64,000 nt of DNA from Pseudoalteromonas ostreae (GCF_018069805.1 NZ_JAGPYN010000009.1:120819-184818); one strand, 5' to 3'; numbered from the stretch's first letter, positions 27,760 through 39,406 are shown. Program-made: numbers and translations. Notes: generated by a model from the sequence alone, not told the origin.

Positions 27760-30723
27760 ATGTTAAAGAATAAAATATCACTTGCCGTAAAACACGCGTT
27801 TAGCGCAGGTGTTGTTTCAACTGCACTTATTTATGCGCCGATTTCAGTGGCGGAAGAAACCAAAGTAGACAAAGACGTAGAAGTCATTTCAATTACAGGT
27901 AGTCGCATCAGGCAGCCTGGTGCAATGTCAGCCAGCCCTATTATTTCAATTGGTGAAAAAGAACTTGGTTTCCAACAAGAGCCTGAAGTTGAACAAATCT
28001 TAAGAAGCTTACCCGCAACTGTACCTGGAGATGGCAGTAACGCGAATAATGGCTCTGCGGGCGCTTCAACCATCAATTTAAGAGGCTTAGGGGCCGAACG
28101 TTCACTAGTCTTAATGAATGGTCGTCGTATGATTCCGTTCAATTACAATGGCGAAGTTGACACCTCAACAATTCCAAGTGCACTCATTGAGCGAATAGAT
28201 ATTGTTACAGGTGGCGCATCAGCCGTATATGGCTCTGATGCAATAGCAGGCGCTGTCAACATTGTACTTAAAGATGATTTTCAAGGGGTAGTTTTTGATG
28301 CCAAACATTCAGAAACCGGCGATGGCGATGGTGATAAAGACAGTTTCAGCCTAACCCTTGGTTCTAACCTTGAAGATGACAAAGGTAATGTCGTGCTATC
28401 TCTTGGTTGGATGAAACGTGATCAAATTCTTTTGGGGGATAGACCATTAGGTCTACTTGGCATTGAAACTAAAAGTGGTGCTAACTATGAAGAGTTTTTA
28501 AATGGGAAACCACCAGTTCCAGCACCTGATGCTTGTAGTGGTCCAAACTCAGTTGAAAGTGGTGGTTCGAGTACCGCATTCCCAACTCGGTTTGCAATTG
28601 TTGGTGCTGGTGATACTGGAAGAGGTCAGTTTAGAAACGATGGCACCTTGGCAGCTACAGACTGTAGTGTGTTCAATTTCAACCCATATAATTTCTACCA
28701 AACACCGTCAGAAAAATATTCAGCTACAGCTCTTGGTAGCTACAACATAACCGATGACCATCAAGTTTATTCATCAGTCAACTTTACGAGTACCAGCGTT
28801 GATGCTCAGGTAGCCCCTTCAGGCACTTTTGGTACGGTATTTAATTTACCATTAGCAAACCCGCTCATCGGTGATCAAGCACGTCAATTTATGCTAGACG
28901 GTGCTGCACAAGCATTAACTGCAGGCGCATTAGATAATACTAATTGGCAAGATGTTAATGGTAATGGTGTTGTTGATGAAGCCGATTACCTATCAGTACA
29001 ATTAAGAAGACGTACTCTAGAGCTCGGTGCACGAACAGAACGTTTTGACAGTACCCAATTTCAGCTAGTTACTGGCATGACTGGCTACTTTTTAGATGAT
29101 TGGCAATATGATGTAAGTTACCAATATGGTGAATCAAACCGTACAACAGTTCGTGGCGGTTATACAAATGTAGCGAATATTCAAAATGCTCTCGATACGA
29201 CAGATGGTGTGACCTGTAAAAATGGAGACTCAACTTGTGTGCCTATCAATTTATTTGGTGGTTTGGGTTCAATCACCGAAGAAATGGCAGGTTATGCACA
29301 AGCTATTGCTCTGCAACAACAAAAATACAGTCAAGAGATTTTCACAGCAACAGTCAATGGTTCGCTTGATTTTATTGAAATACCAGGCGCTGGCGCACCA
29401 CTGGCAATGAGTTTTGGTTATGAAAAACGCAAAGAAAAAGGTTTATTTGAACCTGATGAATGCTTAAAACTAGCCCCAGCTAGTTGTCAAGGTGGTGCAG
29501 GAGGTAATCTGCAACCTATATCTGGCGGCTTCTCTGTTGATGAACTATTTATGGAAGGTTACTTACCTGTATTAGATGGTCTACCTGGTGCTGAAACGCT
29601 TGATGTAGAGTTTGGTTTCCGTTGGGCTGATTATGACAGCGTAGGTAACAATGAAACCTGGAAGTTAGGCTTCAACTGGCGTCCAGTCAGCGATATTTTA
29701 GTTCGCGTCATGCAACAACAAGCAACTAGAGCCCCGAATGTCGGTGAAATCGCATCTCCAGTAGTCACAGGGTTAGATAACGCCCAAAGCGATCCATGCT
29801 CTACCGCTAATGCAGATAATATTGATGAAGCATTAAAGCAACTTTGTATTTCTACAGGTATGACTGAAGCGCAAGTTGGTAATGTTCAGAATGTGATCTC
29901 TGGCCAAGCCCAAGTAATTAGTGGTACAGATCCCCTCAATACACCGGGTGCAGAAGAAGCAACTACATTTACTGCAGGCATTGTATGGACTCCTGAGTTT
30001 GATGTGCTTGAAAACTTTACTATCACACTAGATTATTATGACATTAGTATTGATGACGTAATTGGTGAGTATTCTGCTCAAGAAATTCTCGATTCATGCT
30101 ATGAAAAGGCTGATAGTGTTGCCTGCAACAAGATTAATCGCATAGGTGGTGACTTGACGATAGCTGGAGCAGGAATTGAGCAATTAACGACTAACTTAAA
30201 AAACCAACGCGCAGAGGGTATCGAGCTTGGCTTTAATTTCGCTGTAATGATGGATGAAATGGGAGAGCTGCAATTTTCAGGTAACGTAAACAAATACCTA
30301 ACCCAAGAGTCTCAAAGTGATGGTTTAACACCAGTGATTGATTGTAAAGGCAAATTCAGTACTAGTTGTGACCCTGTTTCAGAGCTACGTTGGGTGCAAC
30401 GTACCAGTTGGGTATGGGAAGATTTAACAATGTCATTACAATGGCGTCATATAGATGGCGTTGATATGGAACTTTCACAAGCTGCCAATTCCTTCGAGAA
30501 ATTTAGAAGTATTGAAAGCTATGATTACTTCGATTTATTTGCTAGCTATCACGCAACTGAAAATATTGTAGTAAATTTTGGTATTGATAACATTCTTGAA
30601 AAAGAGCCACCTGTAGTTGGTGGGGAAGCTGGTAGCACTCGAGCTAACTCGGGAAATACTTTCCCTAGTAATTATGATGTACTTGGTCGCAAATTTAAAA
30701 TGGGAATCAAAGTTCAGTTCTAA
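27760..30723 (+). CDS. Large TonB-dependent outer-membrane receptor
   Basis: A 987-residue protein with a signal peptide (about 1-31, ending PISVAEE), a Ton-box-like segment EVISITGSRI, a plug domain (about 65-170, with STINLRGLGAERSLVLMNGRR and IVTGGASAVYGSDAIAGAVNIVLK), and a long beta-barrel ending in Phe (GIKVQF). GGGAG precedes the ATG. The type is common in marine Alteromonadales, where such receptors import oligosaccharides, peptides or other large nutrients. No transport or hydrolase genes adjoin it, so the substrate is unknown. The plug differs from the siderophore receptor at 52.7 kb. Confidence 0.92.
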   Translation: MLKNKISLAVKHAFSAGVVSTALIYAPISVAEETKVDKDVEVISITGSRIRQPGAMSASPIISIGEKELGFQQEPEVEQILRSLPATVPGDGSNANNGSAGASTINLRGLGAERSLVLMNGRRMIPFNYNGEVDTSTIPSALIERIDIVTGGASAVYGSDAIAGAVNIVLKDDFQGVVFDAKHSETGDGDGDKDSFSLTLGSNLEDDKGNVVLSLGWMKRDQILLGDRPLGLLGIETKSGANYEEFLNGKPPVPAPDACSGPNSVESGGSSTAFPTRFAIVGAGDTGRGQFRNDGTLAATDCSVFNFNPYNFYQTPSEKYSATALGSYNITDDHQVYSSVNFTSTSVDAQVAPSGTFGTVFNLPLANPLIGDQARQFMLDGAAQALTAGALDNTNWQDVNGNGVVDEADYLSVQLRRRTLELGARTERFDSTQFQLVTGMTGYFLDDWQYDVSYQYGESNRTTVRGGYTNVANIQNALDTTDGVTCKNGDSTCVPINLFGGLGSITEEMAGYAQAIALQQQKYSQEIFTATVNGSLDFIEIPGAGAPLAMSFGYEKRKEKGLFEPDECLKLAPASCQGGAGGNLQPISGGFSVDELFMEGYLPVLDGLPGAETLDVEFGFRWADYDSVGNNETWKLGFNWRPVSDILVRVMQQQATRAPNVGEIASPVVTGLDNAQSDPCSTANADNIDEALKQLCISTGMTEAQVGNVQNVISGQAQVISGTDPLNTPGAEEATTFTAGIVWTPEFDVLENFTITLDYYDISIDDVIGEYSAQEILDSCYEKADSVACNKINRIGGDLTIAGAGIEQLTTNLKNQRAEGIELGFNFAVMMDEMGELQFSGNVNKYLTQESQSDGLTPVIDCKGKFSTSCDPVSELRWVQRTSWVWEDLTMSLQWRHIDGVDMELSQAANSFEKFRSIESYDYFDLFASYHATENIVVNFGIDNILEKEPPVVGGEAGSTRANSGNTFPSNYDVLGRKFKMGIKVQF

Positions 30724-30743
30724 TTACTTATTGTTATAGAAGC

Positions 30744-30770
30744 AAAAGCACCACATTTCGCGGTGCTTTT
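30744..30770. terminator. Terminator between the TonB receptor and pdxJ
   Basis: AAAAGCACC and GGTGCTTTT arms with a 9-nt loop, between convergent genes, with T/A runs on both sides. Confidence 0.8.
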
Positions 30771-30787
30771 TACGTTATATTTAAATT

Positions 30788-31519
30788 TTAAGCTCTCGCT
30801 TCTAGCATTAATCGCTTCATATCACGTACTGCTTTATCCAAGCCGTCAATGGCTGCACGCGCTATAATTGCATGACCAATGTTTAGTTCGTAAATTTCTT
30901 CCATAGCAGCAATCGGTTTAACATTATGATAATGAAGACCGTGGCCGGCGTTTACAGTTAAACCCAAACTTGCTGCATACTTTACGCCTTGATGAATATG
31001 CTCAAGTTGTTTTTGTATCTCAGCATCTGTTTGCGCATCTGCATAAGCGCCAGTATGAATTTCAACATATGGGGCATTACAAGCTTTTGCTGCATCTAGC
31101 TGCGCTTTATCTGCATCAATAAATAACGATACCTTAATACCGGCGTCAGTTAATTTTGTTGTAGCAGCTTTGATCTTATCTAGATTACCAACAACATCTA
31201 AACCGCCTTCGGTAGTTAACTCTTCGCGTTTTTCTGGTACTAAGCAAACGTAAGCTGGCTTTACATCTAAGGCTATATCAATCATTTCATCTGTAACCGC
31301 TATTTCAAGGTTCATTCGTGTTTGGATTGTTTTAGCCATCACATACACGTCACGATCTTGAATGTGACGGCGGTCTTCACGTAAATGAATAGTGATCCCA
31401 TCAGCGCCAGCATGCTCAGCAACACTCGCAGCATGTGCTGGATCTGGGTAACTTGTACCCCGAGCTTGGCGTAAGGTAGCAATATGATCAACGTTTATAC
31501 CCAAAAGAATATCTTTCAT
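30788..31519 (-). CDS. pdxJ: Pyridoxine 5'-phosphate synthase
   Basis: Condenses 3-amino-2-oxopropyl phosphate with deoxyxylulose phosphate in vitamin B6 synthesis. The 243-residue length is typical, with [31 protein letters not shown], the catalytic Glu region CLVPEKREE and [11 protein letters not shown]. It is the last gene of the lepA-lepB-rnc-era-recO-pdxJ run, 62 bp after recO. Confidence 0.98.
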   Translation of the reverse strand: MKDILLGINVDHIATLRQARGTSYPDPAHAASVAEHAGADGITIHLREDRRHIQDRDVYVMAKTIQTRMNLEIAVTDEMIDIALDVKPAYVCLVPEKREELTTEGGLDVVGNLDKIKAATTKLTDAGIKVSLFIDADKAQLDAAKACNAPYVEIHTGAYADAQTDAEIQKQLEHIHQGVKYAASLGLTVNAGHGLHYHNVKPIAAMEEIYELNIGHAIIARAAIDGLDKAVRDMKRLMLEARA

Positions 31520-31581
31520 TTTTTTACCTGTAAAAATAACGGTTAAAAATACCGTACTAAGATTGTTGGTGAATACCCAAA

Positions 31582-32271
31582 CTATTTGGATATAAACAGC
31601 TCGCGACTTTTTAATGGTTTTTTGCCTAATAAAGGCTTCATTAAATGACGACTTAATTGTTTTGCCATATATAACACATCCGGTGCACTAAAGTCATGAG
31701 CTGCAATTGCATTTAACTGCGCGCCAGAAAAGCCACTGCCTTGATTTTCTTGGGCAACAAAGCCGTATTCAGCAAAGTAACTATACGTTTGCTCTGCCGA
31801 AATTGGATCGCCTGCGGCATCAAAACTAAAGTCAACGCCATAACCTAATAACTCTAATAATTGAAATTCATAAGAACGTAATACAGCTTGTAAGTTAGGG
31901 TGCTGGTTAAGCTGTTGTAGGTGAGTTTTATACAATTGATAAGCATGATCAATTGGTTCATTAATGGGTACAATGCGGTTAGTTAGTTCATTAAGATAAA
32001 ACCCACAATAAAGCTGATCCCCAACTAGCGTGGATTGCGTGCCATGTAGTTCAAAACGTTGGATATATTTCAGGTCATGTTTACCGGTATAATTTACCAG
32101 TAAGGCTTGAAAGGGTTGTAACTGAGCTTTGTATTTTGTTGCTTGGCGACCGCTAATTCGCGCCAGCATGCGCAACTGGCCAACGCCTTCTACTAACATA
32201 TCAAGCATTACTTGTGAGTCACTAAAAGGACGTCGGTGTAATAAATATGCCGTGTAGAAGTCGCTATCCAT
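31582..32271 (-). CDS. recO: DNA repair protein RecO
   Basis: Mediates RecA loading onto SSB-coated DNA in the RecFOR pathway. A 229-residue protein with the N-terminal OB fold ([21 protein letters not shown]) and the helical region [13 protein letters not shown]. It lacks the zinc-finger Cys set, as in enterobacterial RecO. It follows era with 17 bp between them. Confidence 0.95.
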   Translation of the reverse strand: MDSDFYTAYLLHRRPFSDSQVMLDMLVEGVGQLRMLARISGRQATKYKAQLQPFQALLVNYTGKHDLKYIQRFELHGTQSTLVGDQLYCGFYLNELTNRIVPINEPIDHAYQLYKTHLQQLNQHPNLQAVLRSYEFQLLELLGYGVDFSFDAAGDPISAEQTYSYFAEYGFVAQENQGSGFSGAQLNAIAAHDFSAPDVLYMAKQLSRHLMKPLLGKKPLKSRELFISK

Positions 32272-32288
32272 ACATATCGCTTAGGCTA

Positions 32289-33221
32289 TTAATCTTCACC
32301 ATAGCCTAAACTGCGAAGTGCTCTCTCGTCGTCAGCCCAACCTGATTTAACCTTCACCCAAAGTTCTAAAAACACTTTATTATCAAGCATTTCTTCGAGA
32401 TCTTTACGGGCTTCGCGGCCAATCACTTTAAGCTTTTCGCCTTTATTACCAATAACCATACGTTTTTGTGTTTCACGCTCAACTAAAATCAAACCATTGA
32501 TATGCCAAATGCCATTTTCTTGCCATTTAAACTGCTCAATTTCAACGGTAACTGAGTAAGGAAGCTCCTCCCCCATAAAGCGCATCAACTTTTCACGGAT
32601 CACTTCGGCTGCCATAAAGCGCATAGAACGATCTGTTACGTAATCTTCAGGGAAGTAAAACTCACACGGTGGTAAACGCTTAGTTACTTCATCTTTGATC
32701 AGGTTGATATTTTTACCTTGAGTCGCAGATACTGGCATAATGCCAACAAAATCAAACTTTTCACCTAACCACTTCATATGCGGTAGTACAAGGTCACGGT
32801 CTTTTACTTGATCTATTTTATTTATCACAAGTAATACCGGCTTGCCATTTTGCTTTACTTTGTTAAGCACCATTTCATCGTCAGCATTCCAGTGAGTGCC
32901 TTCAACAACAAAAATAACCAGCTCAACATCACCTAATGAACTTGAAGCAGCACGGTTCATTAAACGGTTAATGGCACGCTTTTCTTCAACATGCAGGCCT
33001 GGTGTATCAACATACACTGCTTGGTGCTTACCTACGGTATGAATACCCATAATACGGTGGCGTGTGGTTTGCGGTTTACGCGAGGTAATACTTACTTTTT
33101 GCTCAATAATTTCATTAAGTAAGGTAGATTTACCAACGTTTGGGCGGCCAACAATAGCGACCATGCCACAAAAAGTATCTAAATCACGTGTGTGCGGTTG
33201 GATCAATGTATCAAGATTCAT
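32289..33221 (-). CDS. era: GTPase Era
   Basis: An essential Ras-like GTPase that binds 16S rRNA and helps 30S maturation. 310 residues with the P-loop [10 protein letters not shown]3 in DTPGLH, NKID (G4), and a C-terminal KH domain ([17 protein letters not shown]). The start codon lies inside rnc: the two genes overlap by 11 bp, suggesting translational coupling. Confidence 0.98.
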   Translation of the reverse strand: MNLDTLIQPHTRDLDTFCGMVAIVGRPNVGKSTLLNEIIEQKVSITSRKPQTTRHRIMGIHTVGKHQAVYVDTPGLHVEEKRAINRLMNRAASSSLGDVELVIFVVEGTHWNADDEMVLNKVKQNGKPVLLVINKIDQVKDRDLVLPHMKWLGEKFDFVGIMPVSATQGKNINLIKDEVTKRLPPCEFYFPEDYVTDRSMRFMAAEVIREKLMRFMGEELPYSVTVEIEQFKWQENGIWHINGLILVERETQKRMVIGNKGEKLKVIGREARKDLEEMLDNKVFLELWVKVKSGWADDERALRSLGYGED

Positions 33222-33888
33222 TTTTAAGTATCTTCAACGCTTTTTCAGCGGCTTTTTGTTCCGCTTTACGACGAGAACTGCCAACTGAGATGATGCTATC
33301 CATACCTTCAACAATACATTCAACCGTGAACGTTTGATTGTGTGCCTGACCTTTGGTATCTACTACAGTATAGCCTGGCAAAGGTAATTTGCGGGCTTGT
33401 AAGTATTCTTGTAGCAATGTTTTAGGATCTTTTTGGTTTAAACCAGGTGAAATGGCATCAAGGCGAGATTCATACCACGTCAAAATCAAGTCACCACAAA
33501 CATCAATGCCAGCATCTAAAAATACCGCACCAATAATTGCTTCAACCGCATCAGCTAAGGTTGACTCACGTCTAAAACCACCACTTTTAAGTTCGCCCGG
33601 CCCTAAGCGTAAGTAATCACCTAGGCCAAACTCTAAACCAAATTCAGCTAAGGTTTGTCCTCGCACAAGTGTAGAGCGCATGCGGCTCAAATCACCCTCG
33701 CGTGCTTTAGGGAACTTACTGTATAAAGCATTGGCAATAACGAAACTTAAAATTGAATCGCCCAAAAACTCTAAGCGTTCATTGTGTTGACCTTTATGGC
33801 TGCGATGGGTCATCGCCTGCTCAAGCAATACTTGATCAATAAAGGTATACCCTATTTTGCTATATAACTCTGTTACATTTTTTTTCAT
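33211..33888 (-). CDS. rnc: Ribonuclease III
   Basis: A double-strand-specific endoribonuclease for rRNA and mRNA processing. 225 residues: nuclease domain with the signature [12 protein letters not shown] and the acidic [13 protein letters not shown], then a C-terminal dsRNA-binding domain ([18 protein letters not shown] to the [10 protein letters not shown] helix). It lies 2 bp after lepB and overlaps era. Confidence 0.98.
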   Translation of the reverse strand: MKKNVTELYSKIGYTFIDQVLLEQAMTHRSHKGQHNERLEFLGDSILSFVIANALYSKFPKAREGDLSRMRSTLVRGQTLAEFGLEFGLGDYLRLGPGELKSGGFRRESTLADAVEAIIGAVFLDAGIDVCGDLILTWYESRLDAISPGLNQKDPKTLLQEYLQARKLPLPGYTVVDTKGQAHNQTFTVECIVEGMDSIISVGSSRRKAEQKAAEKALKILKNES

Positions 33889-33890
33889 TG

Positions 33891-34826
33891 TTACTGAATA
33901 TTACCTAGGCGTTCAAAACGAACACCAGTTGGAACCCAGCCTGGTAAAATGTCATCTGGGCCATTCTCAAATTCAAAACTCATCCATATAAAGACAGCTT
34001 TACCCACCAAGTTTTCTTTTGGCACAAAGCCCCATACGCGACTATCTTGGCTGTTATCGCGGTTATCACCCATCATAAAGTAATGATCAGCCGGCACTAC
34101 CCATTCATCAGAACGCGTCCCCGGTTGTTGATAGTAACGCCCTTTCATTTCCAGCGCTTCAGGGTTAATTAAAATATTATGTTTTAGTGTAGTCAAATTT
34201 TCATCTAGCCGAACTAAATCCATAGAGCCTTGCTTAAATTCATCGCGATTAATGATCTCCATATCAATTTTATTAAATTCATTACACAACAAGTCACCTT
34301 GTTGTGTTTGTCCTTGCTCGCAATTTGGCTGAATGTATAAACGCTTATCACGGTAAACGATTTTATCACCCGGTAAACCAATCGCACGTTTAATATAATC
34401 GACACTTTCATCTAATGGGTATTTAAATACCACAATATCACCACGTTCTGGTTCTGCTACATCAACTAATTGAGTACGCCAAACAGGGTCTTTCACGCCA
34501 TACGAATATTTCTGTACTAAGATAAAATCGCCAACTAATAGTGTCGGCATCATTGAACCTGATGGAATTTGAAACGGCTCGAATATAAACGATCTAAAAA
34601 TCGTAATAGCCGCAATCATCGGAAAAATTGATTTTGCCGTTTCAGTAATCGTCGGTTCTGGCGCAATTAGTGCTGCAGTTTCTTCATCGAGCTCGCCACC
34701 AGCAGAACTTTGCGCAAGAGCTAAGCGTTGCTGCCTTTTTGGCGCAAACATAAAATGGTCAATTAACCAAATTAAGCCAGAGCCCAGAGTTAACAACACT
34801 AAAAATATTGAAAAATAACCTGCCAT
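33891..34826 (-). CDS. lepB: Signal peptidase I
   Basis: Removes signal peptides from exported proteins at the inner-membrane surface. 311 residues, with an N-terminal transmembrane helix (1-25) and a second hydrophobic segment (about 66-84). The catalytic Ser91 is in [13 protein letters not shown] and the general-base Lys146 in [12 protein letters not shown]. The [11 protein letters not shown] box is present. It lies between lepA and rnc, the classical order. Confidence 0.98.
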   Translation of the reverse strand: MAGYFSIFLVLLTLGSGLIWLIDHFMFAPKRQQRLALAQSSAGGELDEETAALIAPEPTITETAKSIFPMIAAITIFRSFIFEPFQIPSGSMMPTLLVGDFILVQKYSYGVKDPVWRTQLVDVAEPERGDIVVFKYPLDESVDYIKRAIGLPGDKIVYRDKRLYIQPNCEQGQTQQGDLLCNEFNKIDMEIINRDEFKQGSMDLVRLDENLTTLKHNILINPEALEMKGRYYQQPGTRSDEWVVPADHYFMMGDNRDNSQDSRVWGFVPKENLVGKAVFIWMSFEFENGPDDILPGWVPTGVRFERLGNIQ

Positions 34827-34865
34827 GCATTAAATCCTTTATCTTACGTAATTTGGTTAAAAAAC

Positions 34866-36653
34866 TTACTTACCAACTTTAAGAATCGCTAAAAATGCCT
34901 CTTGAGGCACTTCTACATTACCTAGTTGCTTCATACGTTTTTTACCATCTTTTTGCTTTTGAAGAAGCTTTTTCTTACGACTTACGTCGCCACCATAACA
35001 CTTCGCAATTACGTTTTTACGTAATTGTTTAACAGTGGTACGGGCAATAACGTGTGCACCAATTGCCGCTTGAATTGCTATATCAAACATTTGACGAGGA
35101 ATAAGCTCTTTCAATGCATCAGCTAATTGACGACCACGCGATTGTGCGCTTTCTCTGTGCACAATAATCGCAAGTGCATCAACACGCTCACCATTGATTA
35201 ATATATCAACGCGCACCATGTCTGATGTTTGAAAGTGCTTAAAGTTATAATCAAGCGAGGCGAAACCACGACTGGTTGACTTTAATTTATCAAAAAAGTC
35301 CATTACCACCTCTGCCATTGGCAGTTCATAGGTTACGGCTACTTGTTTACCGTGATAATTCATCTTTGTTTGCATACCACGCTTTTCAATACAAAGCGTA
35401 ATAACACTACCTAAATACTCTTGTGGAACAAGAATATTAGCTTCAACAACTGGCTCACGAATCTCTAAGATATCGTTCACAGCAGGTAAATCAGATGGGT
35501 TATCAATCTGAATCGTACCTTCCTTAGTTACAACCTCGTAAATTACAGTTGGCGCAGTGGTAATTAAGTCAATATCGTATTCACGTTCTAAACGCTCTTG
35601 AATGATTTCCATATGCAACATGCCCAAGAAGCCACAACGAAAGCCAAAGCCAAGTGCTGTTGAATTCTCCGGTTCAAAGAATAGCGACGCATCATTTAAG
35701 CTAAGTTTATTAAGCGCATCACGGAATGATTCATACTCATCCGAGGCAATTGGAAACATACCTGCATAAACTTGTGGTTTAATTTTTTGAAAGCCCGGTA
35801 AGCGCTCAGGTGCTGCATTTTTTTGATGGGTAATGGTATCACCTACCGGCGCACCATGAATTTCTTTAATGCCCGCAATAACAAAACCAACTTCACCAGT
35901 TCTTAAAATACCAGTATTGGTTTGTTTCGGAGTAAAAATACCGACCTGATCTGCGGTATGTATATGCTCGTTCGACATAATTTTTATTTTGTCGCCCGTT
36001 CTTAATTCACCGTGCTTAATACGTACTAGTGATACAACACCTTGATACGGGTCAAACCATGAGTCGATAATAAGCGCCTGAAGCGGTTGGTCTTTATCGC
36101 CCACAGGTGGTGGTACATCCTTAACTATCATTTCAAGAACTTCGGCAATACCCACACCTGTTTTCGCGCTACATTGCACTGCATCAAGAGCGTCAATACC
36201 AATGATATCTTCAATTTCTTCAGCTACGCGTAGTGGATCAGCTTGCGGTAAATCAATTTTATTTAATACCGGAATTACTTCTAAATTCATTTCTATGGCA
36301 GTGTAGCAGTTTGCCAGTGTTTGCGCTTCAACACCTTGGCCTGCATCAACAACTAATAATGCGCCTTCACAAGCAGCCAGTGAACGTGATACTTCATAGG
36401 TAAAGTCAACATGTCCAGGGGTGTCGATAAAGTTAAGTTGGTAAGTCTCTCCATCGTTAGCTTTATAATTTAGCGTTACACTTTGCGCTTTAATGGTGAT
36501 ACCACGCTCGCGCTCAATATCCATTGAATCCAATACTTGCTTTTGCATTTCGCGGTCTGTTAAACCACCACAAACTTGGATCAAACGATCTGAAAGGGTC
36601 GATTTACCATGGTCAATATGGGCGATGATCGAAAAATTACGGATATGCTTCAT
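34866..36653 (-). CDS. lepA: Elongation factor 4 (LepA)
   Basis: A ribosomal GTPase with back-translocation activity. 595 residues with [13 protein letters not shown] (P-loop), [20 protein letters not shown] and NKIDLP, and the LepA-specific C-terminal domain ending [24 protein letters not shown] (quoted in part). Start [16 protein letters not shown]. It is first in the run with lepB (39-bp gap). Confidence 0.97.
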   Translation of the reverse strand: MKHIRNFSIIAHIDHGKSTLSDRLIQVCGGLTDREMQKQVLDSMDIERERGITIKAQSVTLNYKANDGETYQLNFIDTPGHVDFTYEVSRSLAACEGALLVVDAGQGVEAQTLANCYTAIEMNLEVIPVLNKIDLPQADPLRVAEEIEDIIGIDALDAVQCSAKTGVGIAEVLEMIVKDVPPPVGDKDQPLQALIIDSWFDPYQGVVSLVRIKHGELRTGDKIKIMSNEHIHTADQVGIFTPKQTNTGILRTGEVGFVIAGIKEIHGAPVGDTITHQKNAAPERLPGFQKIKPQVYAGMFPIASDEYESFRDALNKLSLNDASLFFEPENSTALGFGFRCGFLGMLHMEIIQERLEREYDIDLITTAPTVIYEVVTKEGTIQIDNPSDLPAVNDILEIREPVVEANILVPQEYLGSVITLCIEKRGMQTKMNYHGKQVAVTYELPMAEVVMDFFDKLKSTSRGFASLDYNFKHFQTSDMVRVDILINGERVDALAIIVHRESAQSRGRQLADALKELIPRQMFDIAIQAAIGAHVIARTTVKQLRKNVIAKCYGGDVSRKKKLLQKQKDGKKRMKQLGNVEVPQEAFLAILKVGK

Positions 36654-36722
36654 AAACTGGATTCTAAACTTCTATTTTAATGGACTGAGTGTATAAAGCC
36701 GCAATTTTACATTTAATTGGCT

Positions 36723-37172
36723 TCAATCACCATCTATTTGAGTTAAAGGAAGGCTAATAGGGTGAATTTTTATTACTTTAACATCATGCTTTAGGCTTTT
36801 CACTCGGCTTTTAGCGATACCAAAGCCAGTAAAACCACCACCTATAGCGGCAATGATTTGCAACCATTCAGGCACAGAAAAAACCTCAGCAGCCACTAAC
36901 GCAAATACCAGACTTAATACCAAAGGTAACATATACACAGCAAAAGCATGCTTTACCATGTGGCTATCATCCAGCGCTAGGGTTACTTTTTGCCCAACCA
37001 CAACAGGAACTTCAAATCGATAGGGGAAGTTTTTTTTAGCCGTGCCAAATAGCTTACTAAAAACTTGTGAACCACAACGGCCATTACACCCTTCACAGGC
37101 TTGCTTTTGTTGGGCTTCTAAATGCGCAGTTGCACCTTCTATAGACACCACTGTAAGAGTTTGCTCTATCAT
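36723..37172 (-). CDS. rseC: Sigma-E regulatory protein RseC
   Basis: A 149-residue membrane protein starting MIEQTLTVVSIEG, the family start; an in-frame ATG 14 codons upstream would run into rseB. It has the N-terminal Cys cluster C-EGC-GRCG and two central transmembrane helices (about 75-93 and 100-117). RseC modulates the sigma-E pathway and is linked to electron transfer by the Rnf/SoxR-reducing system. It is last of rpoE-rseA-rseB-rseC, 13 bp after rseB. Confidence 0.92.
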   Translation of the reverse strand: MIEQTLTVVSIEGATAHLEAQQKQACEGCNGRCGSQVFSKLFGTAKKNFPYRFEVPVVVGQKVTLALDDSHMVKHAFAVYMLPLVLSLVFALVAAEVFSVPEWLQIIAAIGGGFTGFGIAKSRVKSLKHDVKVIKIHPISLPLTQIDGD

Positions 37173-37185
37173 TATCAGCTTAATA

Positions 37186-38142
37186 TTACAAAGGTCTTGC
37201 AACCGATTCAGCAATTGCTTTTGCAGTCATTGCTGGAATATTCCCCACCACTGACACATCAAAACTACCGCTATTATGCACATAGACTGTCGTGGCGCCA
37301 GATGACAATGCACCGCTTGGCCTGCGACCTGGTAATGGTCTTTGTACAAATACTGAGATTTCGACAAAACCATCTGAGTATAAATAATAATCCGTCAGTT
37401 CATTGTTCAAATCAAGTTTATGGCGGTCTGATTTTAATAAACTAAACCCCTTCGGCAACCAACCTATTTGCCAATTACTGCTTCTGATATTTGCTTCATT
37501 TTTGGTAGTTGCCGCAGCCGGTAATGGCGTTGGAAATTTACGATTAAGCATTTCAAGTAATAACGCAGCGGGCTCTTCGGTTACACTAATATGGGTTAAC
37601 TGTAGTTGCTCTAACATCTCACCAGCATGATTAACATAAGCAGACTTTAGTAATAATGATGACTCTGCATCAAGCCACAGCCAATAATTAAACTTATACT
37701 CGTCTTTTGATTCGATGCGCACAAGCTGTGCAGCTCGCCCTGCAATACGGCCTTTACCACCGAGTACAAAATCGTAATGCTGACTTAAGCGCTCAACATC
37801 TTTAAACAACACTTCCGGGATTGGGCCTGCTATAGAATCAGTATCGATTGAATAAGGCTCAGACTGTGGCTCAAAATAAGTAACTTGGTCATCGATACGA
37901 ACCATCTCAAGGCCTGCGCCATTGAGTAAGCTCAAATGCTCGAGTTCTGTGTTACCTTGTTTTGCATGCAACCAACGATATGGTTCCATAGACTTTCCTT
38001 TAACGACCACAAATGATGCGTCAAAGTTACGATTATGAACGGCGTCAGCCATTTTGAGCAGTAGCTCTTTTGCGGGGTTTTCGTCGTCAGCAAAAGCTGG
38101 AGCCATTAATACCAACGACAACATAAAAGTAATTACTTTCAT
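37186..38142 (-). CDS. rseB: Periplasmic sigma-E regulator RseB
   Basis: 318 residues with a signal peptide (1-18, APAFADDE). The N-terminal domain resembles lipoprotein-carrier folds, and the C-terminal MucB/RseB domain contains IGWLPKGFSLL. RseB binds RseA in the periplasm and blocks its cleavage by DegS until lipopolysaccharide or lipoprotein signals displace it. It lies 4 bp after rseA. Confidence 0.93.
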   Translation of the reverse strand: MKVITFMLSLVLMAPAFADDENPAKELLLKMADAVHNRNFDASFVVVKGKSMEPYRWLHAKQGNTELEHLSLLNGAGLEMVRIDDQVTYFEPQSEPYSIDTDSIAGPIPEVLFKDVERLSQHYDFVLGGKGRIAGRAAQLVRIESKDEYKFNYWLWLDAESSLLLKSAYVNHAGEMLEQLQLTHISVTEEPAALLLEMLNRKFPTPLPAAATTKNEANIRSSNWQIGWLPKGFSLLKSDRHKLDLNNELTDYYLYSDGFVEISVFVQRPLPGRRPSGALSSGATTVYVHNSGSFDVSVVGNIPAMTAKAIAESVARPL

Positions 38143-38146
38143 TTAA

Positions 38147-38758
38147 TTAGTTTTTTTCCTCTTCGGCTTGCGCCTCAGTGTGAGCTTTTTCTAATGAATA
38201 TGCAACTCGTGCTTGGCGTTGATGTTCCAAGACTAACGCGCCAATACGCTGTTGCTGTAACTCACGCAAGCCTTGCTCTGCATTTTGTAAAGCAGGTTCT
38301 GACGAATAGCTAACTGGTGATGCCATTCCTGTTACAGGTGTTGTTTGTAACATCGGAATTTCATTGTTGGGTGAGTTTTCACCTTGTGGCAATGTTTGCA
38401 CACCAACAATTGCAAACATAGCAACACTTGCTGCAATTGCAAGTTGTGCTACTGGTTTTCGCCAGTTAAACGCCACTACATTATCGGTGCCCGTGGCAGC
38501 CAATGGTGCTGGTTGTGACGCTGATTGTGTGAAATCAGCATAAACTGGTTCACTTTCCAGCGCTTGCGCAACACTATCGCTTATATCAAAGACGAAAGCA
38601 TCTTCTGACTCAGCACGCATTACGTCACCTATTAGCGCATAACGTCCTAAGGTTGCCGCATCTTGCTGGGCAATAACCTCATCAGTTAAGGATTGTTCGC
38701 CGTCAAGTAATGCGGATAGATGCTGATTATCCAACTTGTTAACGTGTGCTTTTGTCAT
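38147..38758 (-). CDS. rseA: Anti-sigma-E factor RseA
   Basis: 203 residues. The cytoplasmic N-terminal domain holds sigma-E (LDNQHLSALLDGEQ, then a helical region to about 80). A single transmembrane helix lies at about 106-123 (AQLAIAASVAMFAIVGVQ), followed by a periplasmic tail with Gln/Glu-rich helix that RseB would contact. It is regulated by stepwise proteolysis (DegS, RseP). It starts 1 bp after rpoE ends, so translation is coupled. Confidence 0.92.
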   Translation of the reverse strand: MTKAHVNKLDNQHLSALLDGEQSLTDEVIAQQDAATLGRYALIGDVMRAESEDAFVFDISDSVAQALESEPVYADFTQSASQPAPLAATGTDNVVAFNWRKPVAQLAIAASVAMFAIVGVQTLPQGENSPNNEIPMLQTTPVTGMASPVSYSSEPALQNAEQGLRELQQQRIGALVLEHQRQARVAYSLEKAHTEAQAEEEKN

Positions 38759-38759
38759 A

Positions 38760-39341
38760 TTAAGACTCGCCTATTAATGGGTTTAATTTGTTATCTATTG
38801 CTTCACGGGCACGGAAAATACGCGAACGCACCGTCCCGACTGGGCAATCCATCACCACGGCTATTTCTTCATAGCTCATCCCTTCGATTTCTCGTAGAGT
38901 GATCGCGGTTTTAAGATCTTCAGGCAAACTATCAATGGTGTTAAAAATCACTGCGCGAACTTCTTCGCTTAATAACAAGTTTTCAGGGGATGCATTTGAA
39001 CGCATTGCATCAGAACCTTCATAAAACTCTGCATCGTCAGCATCTATATCATTTGCTGGCGGTTTGCGGCCCTGAGCCACTAAGTAATTTTTAGCACAAT
39101 TAACGGCGATACGGTATAACCAAGTATAAAAGGCACTGTCCCCTCTAAAGTTTGGAAGTGCGCGGTATGCTTTAATAAAAGCTTCTTGAGCAACATCAGC
39201 AATATCGCCTTGATTTGATACATAACGTGAAATCAAACCAGCTATTTTATTCTGATACTTCTTTACTAAAAGATTGAAGGCATTTTTATCGCCTTGCTGG
39301 ACCCTTTTTACTAGCGCTAAATCCAAATCCTGCTCGCTCAT
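38760..39341 (-). CDS. rpoE: Extracytoplasmic stress sigma factor RpoE (sigma-E)
   Basis: 193 residues. Region 2 (LVKKYQNKIAGLISRYV, DVAQEAFIKAYRALPNFRGDSAFYTWLYRIAVN) and region 4 (LREIEGMSYEEIAVVMDCPVGTVRSRIFRAREAI) match group 4 sigma factors of the RpoE/AlgU type (segments abbreviated below 20 residues where possible: DVAQEAFIKAYRALPNF and SYEEIAVVMDCPVGTVRSR). It controls envelope-stress genes. A sigma-E-type promoter precedes it, indicating autoregulation. It is divergent from nadB. Confidence 0.97.
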   Translation of the reverse strand: MSEQDLDLALVKRVQQGDKNAFNLLVKKYQNKIAGLISRYVSNQGDIADVAQEAFIKAYRALPNFRGDSAFYTWLYRIAVNCAKNYLVAQGRKPPANDIDADDAEFYEGSDAMRSNASPENLLLSEEVRAVIFNTIDSLPEDLKTAITLREIEGMSYEEIAVVMDCPVGTVRSRIFRAREAIDNKLNPLIGES

Positions 39342-39406
39342 TCGAGCCGGTACTCCTCTGTCTGATTATTGCTTGTCATTCATATCCTGCCATTGTTTAC
39401 ACATAC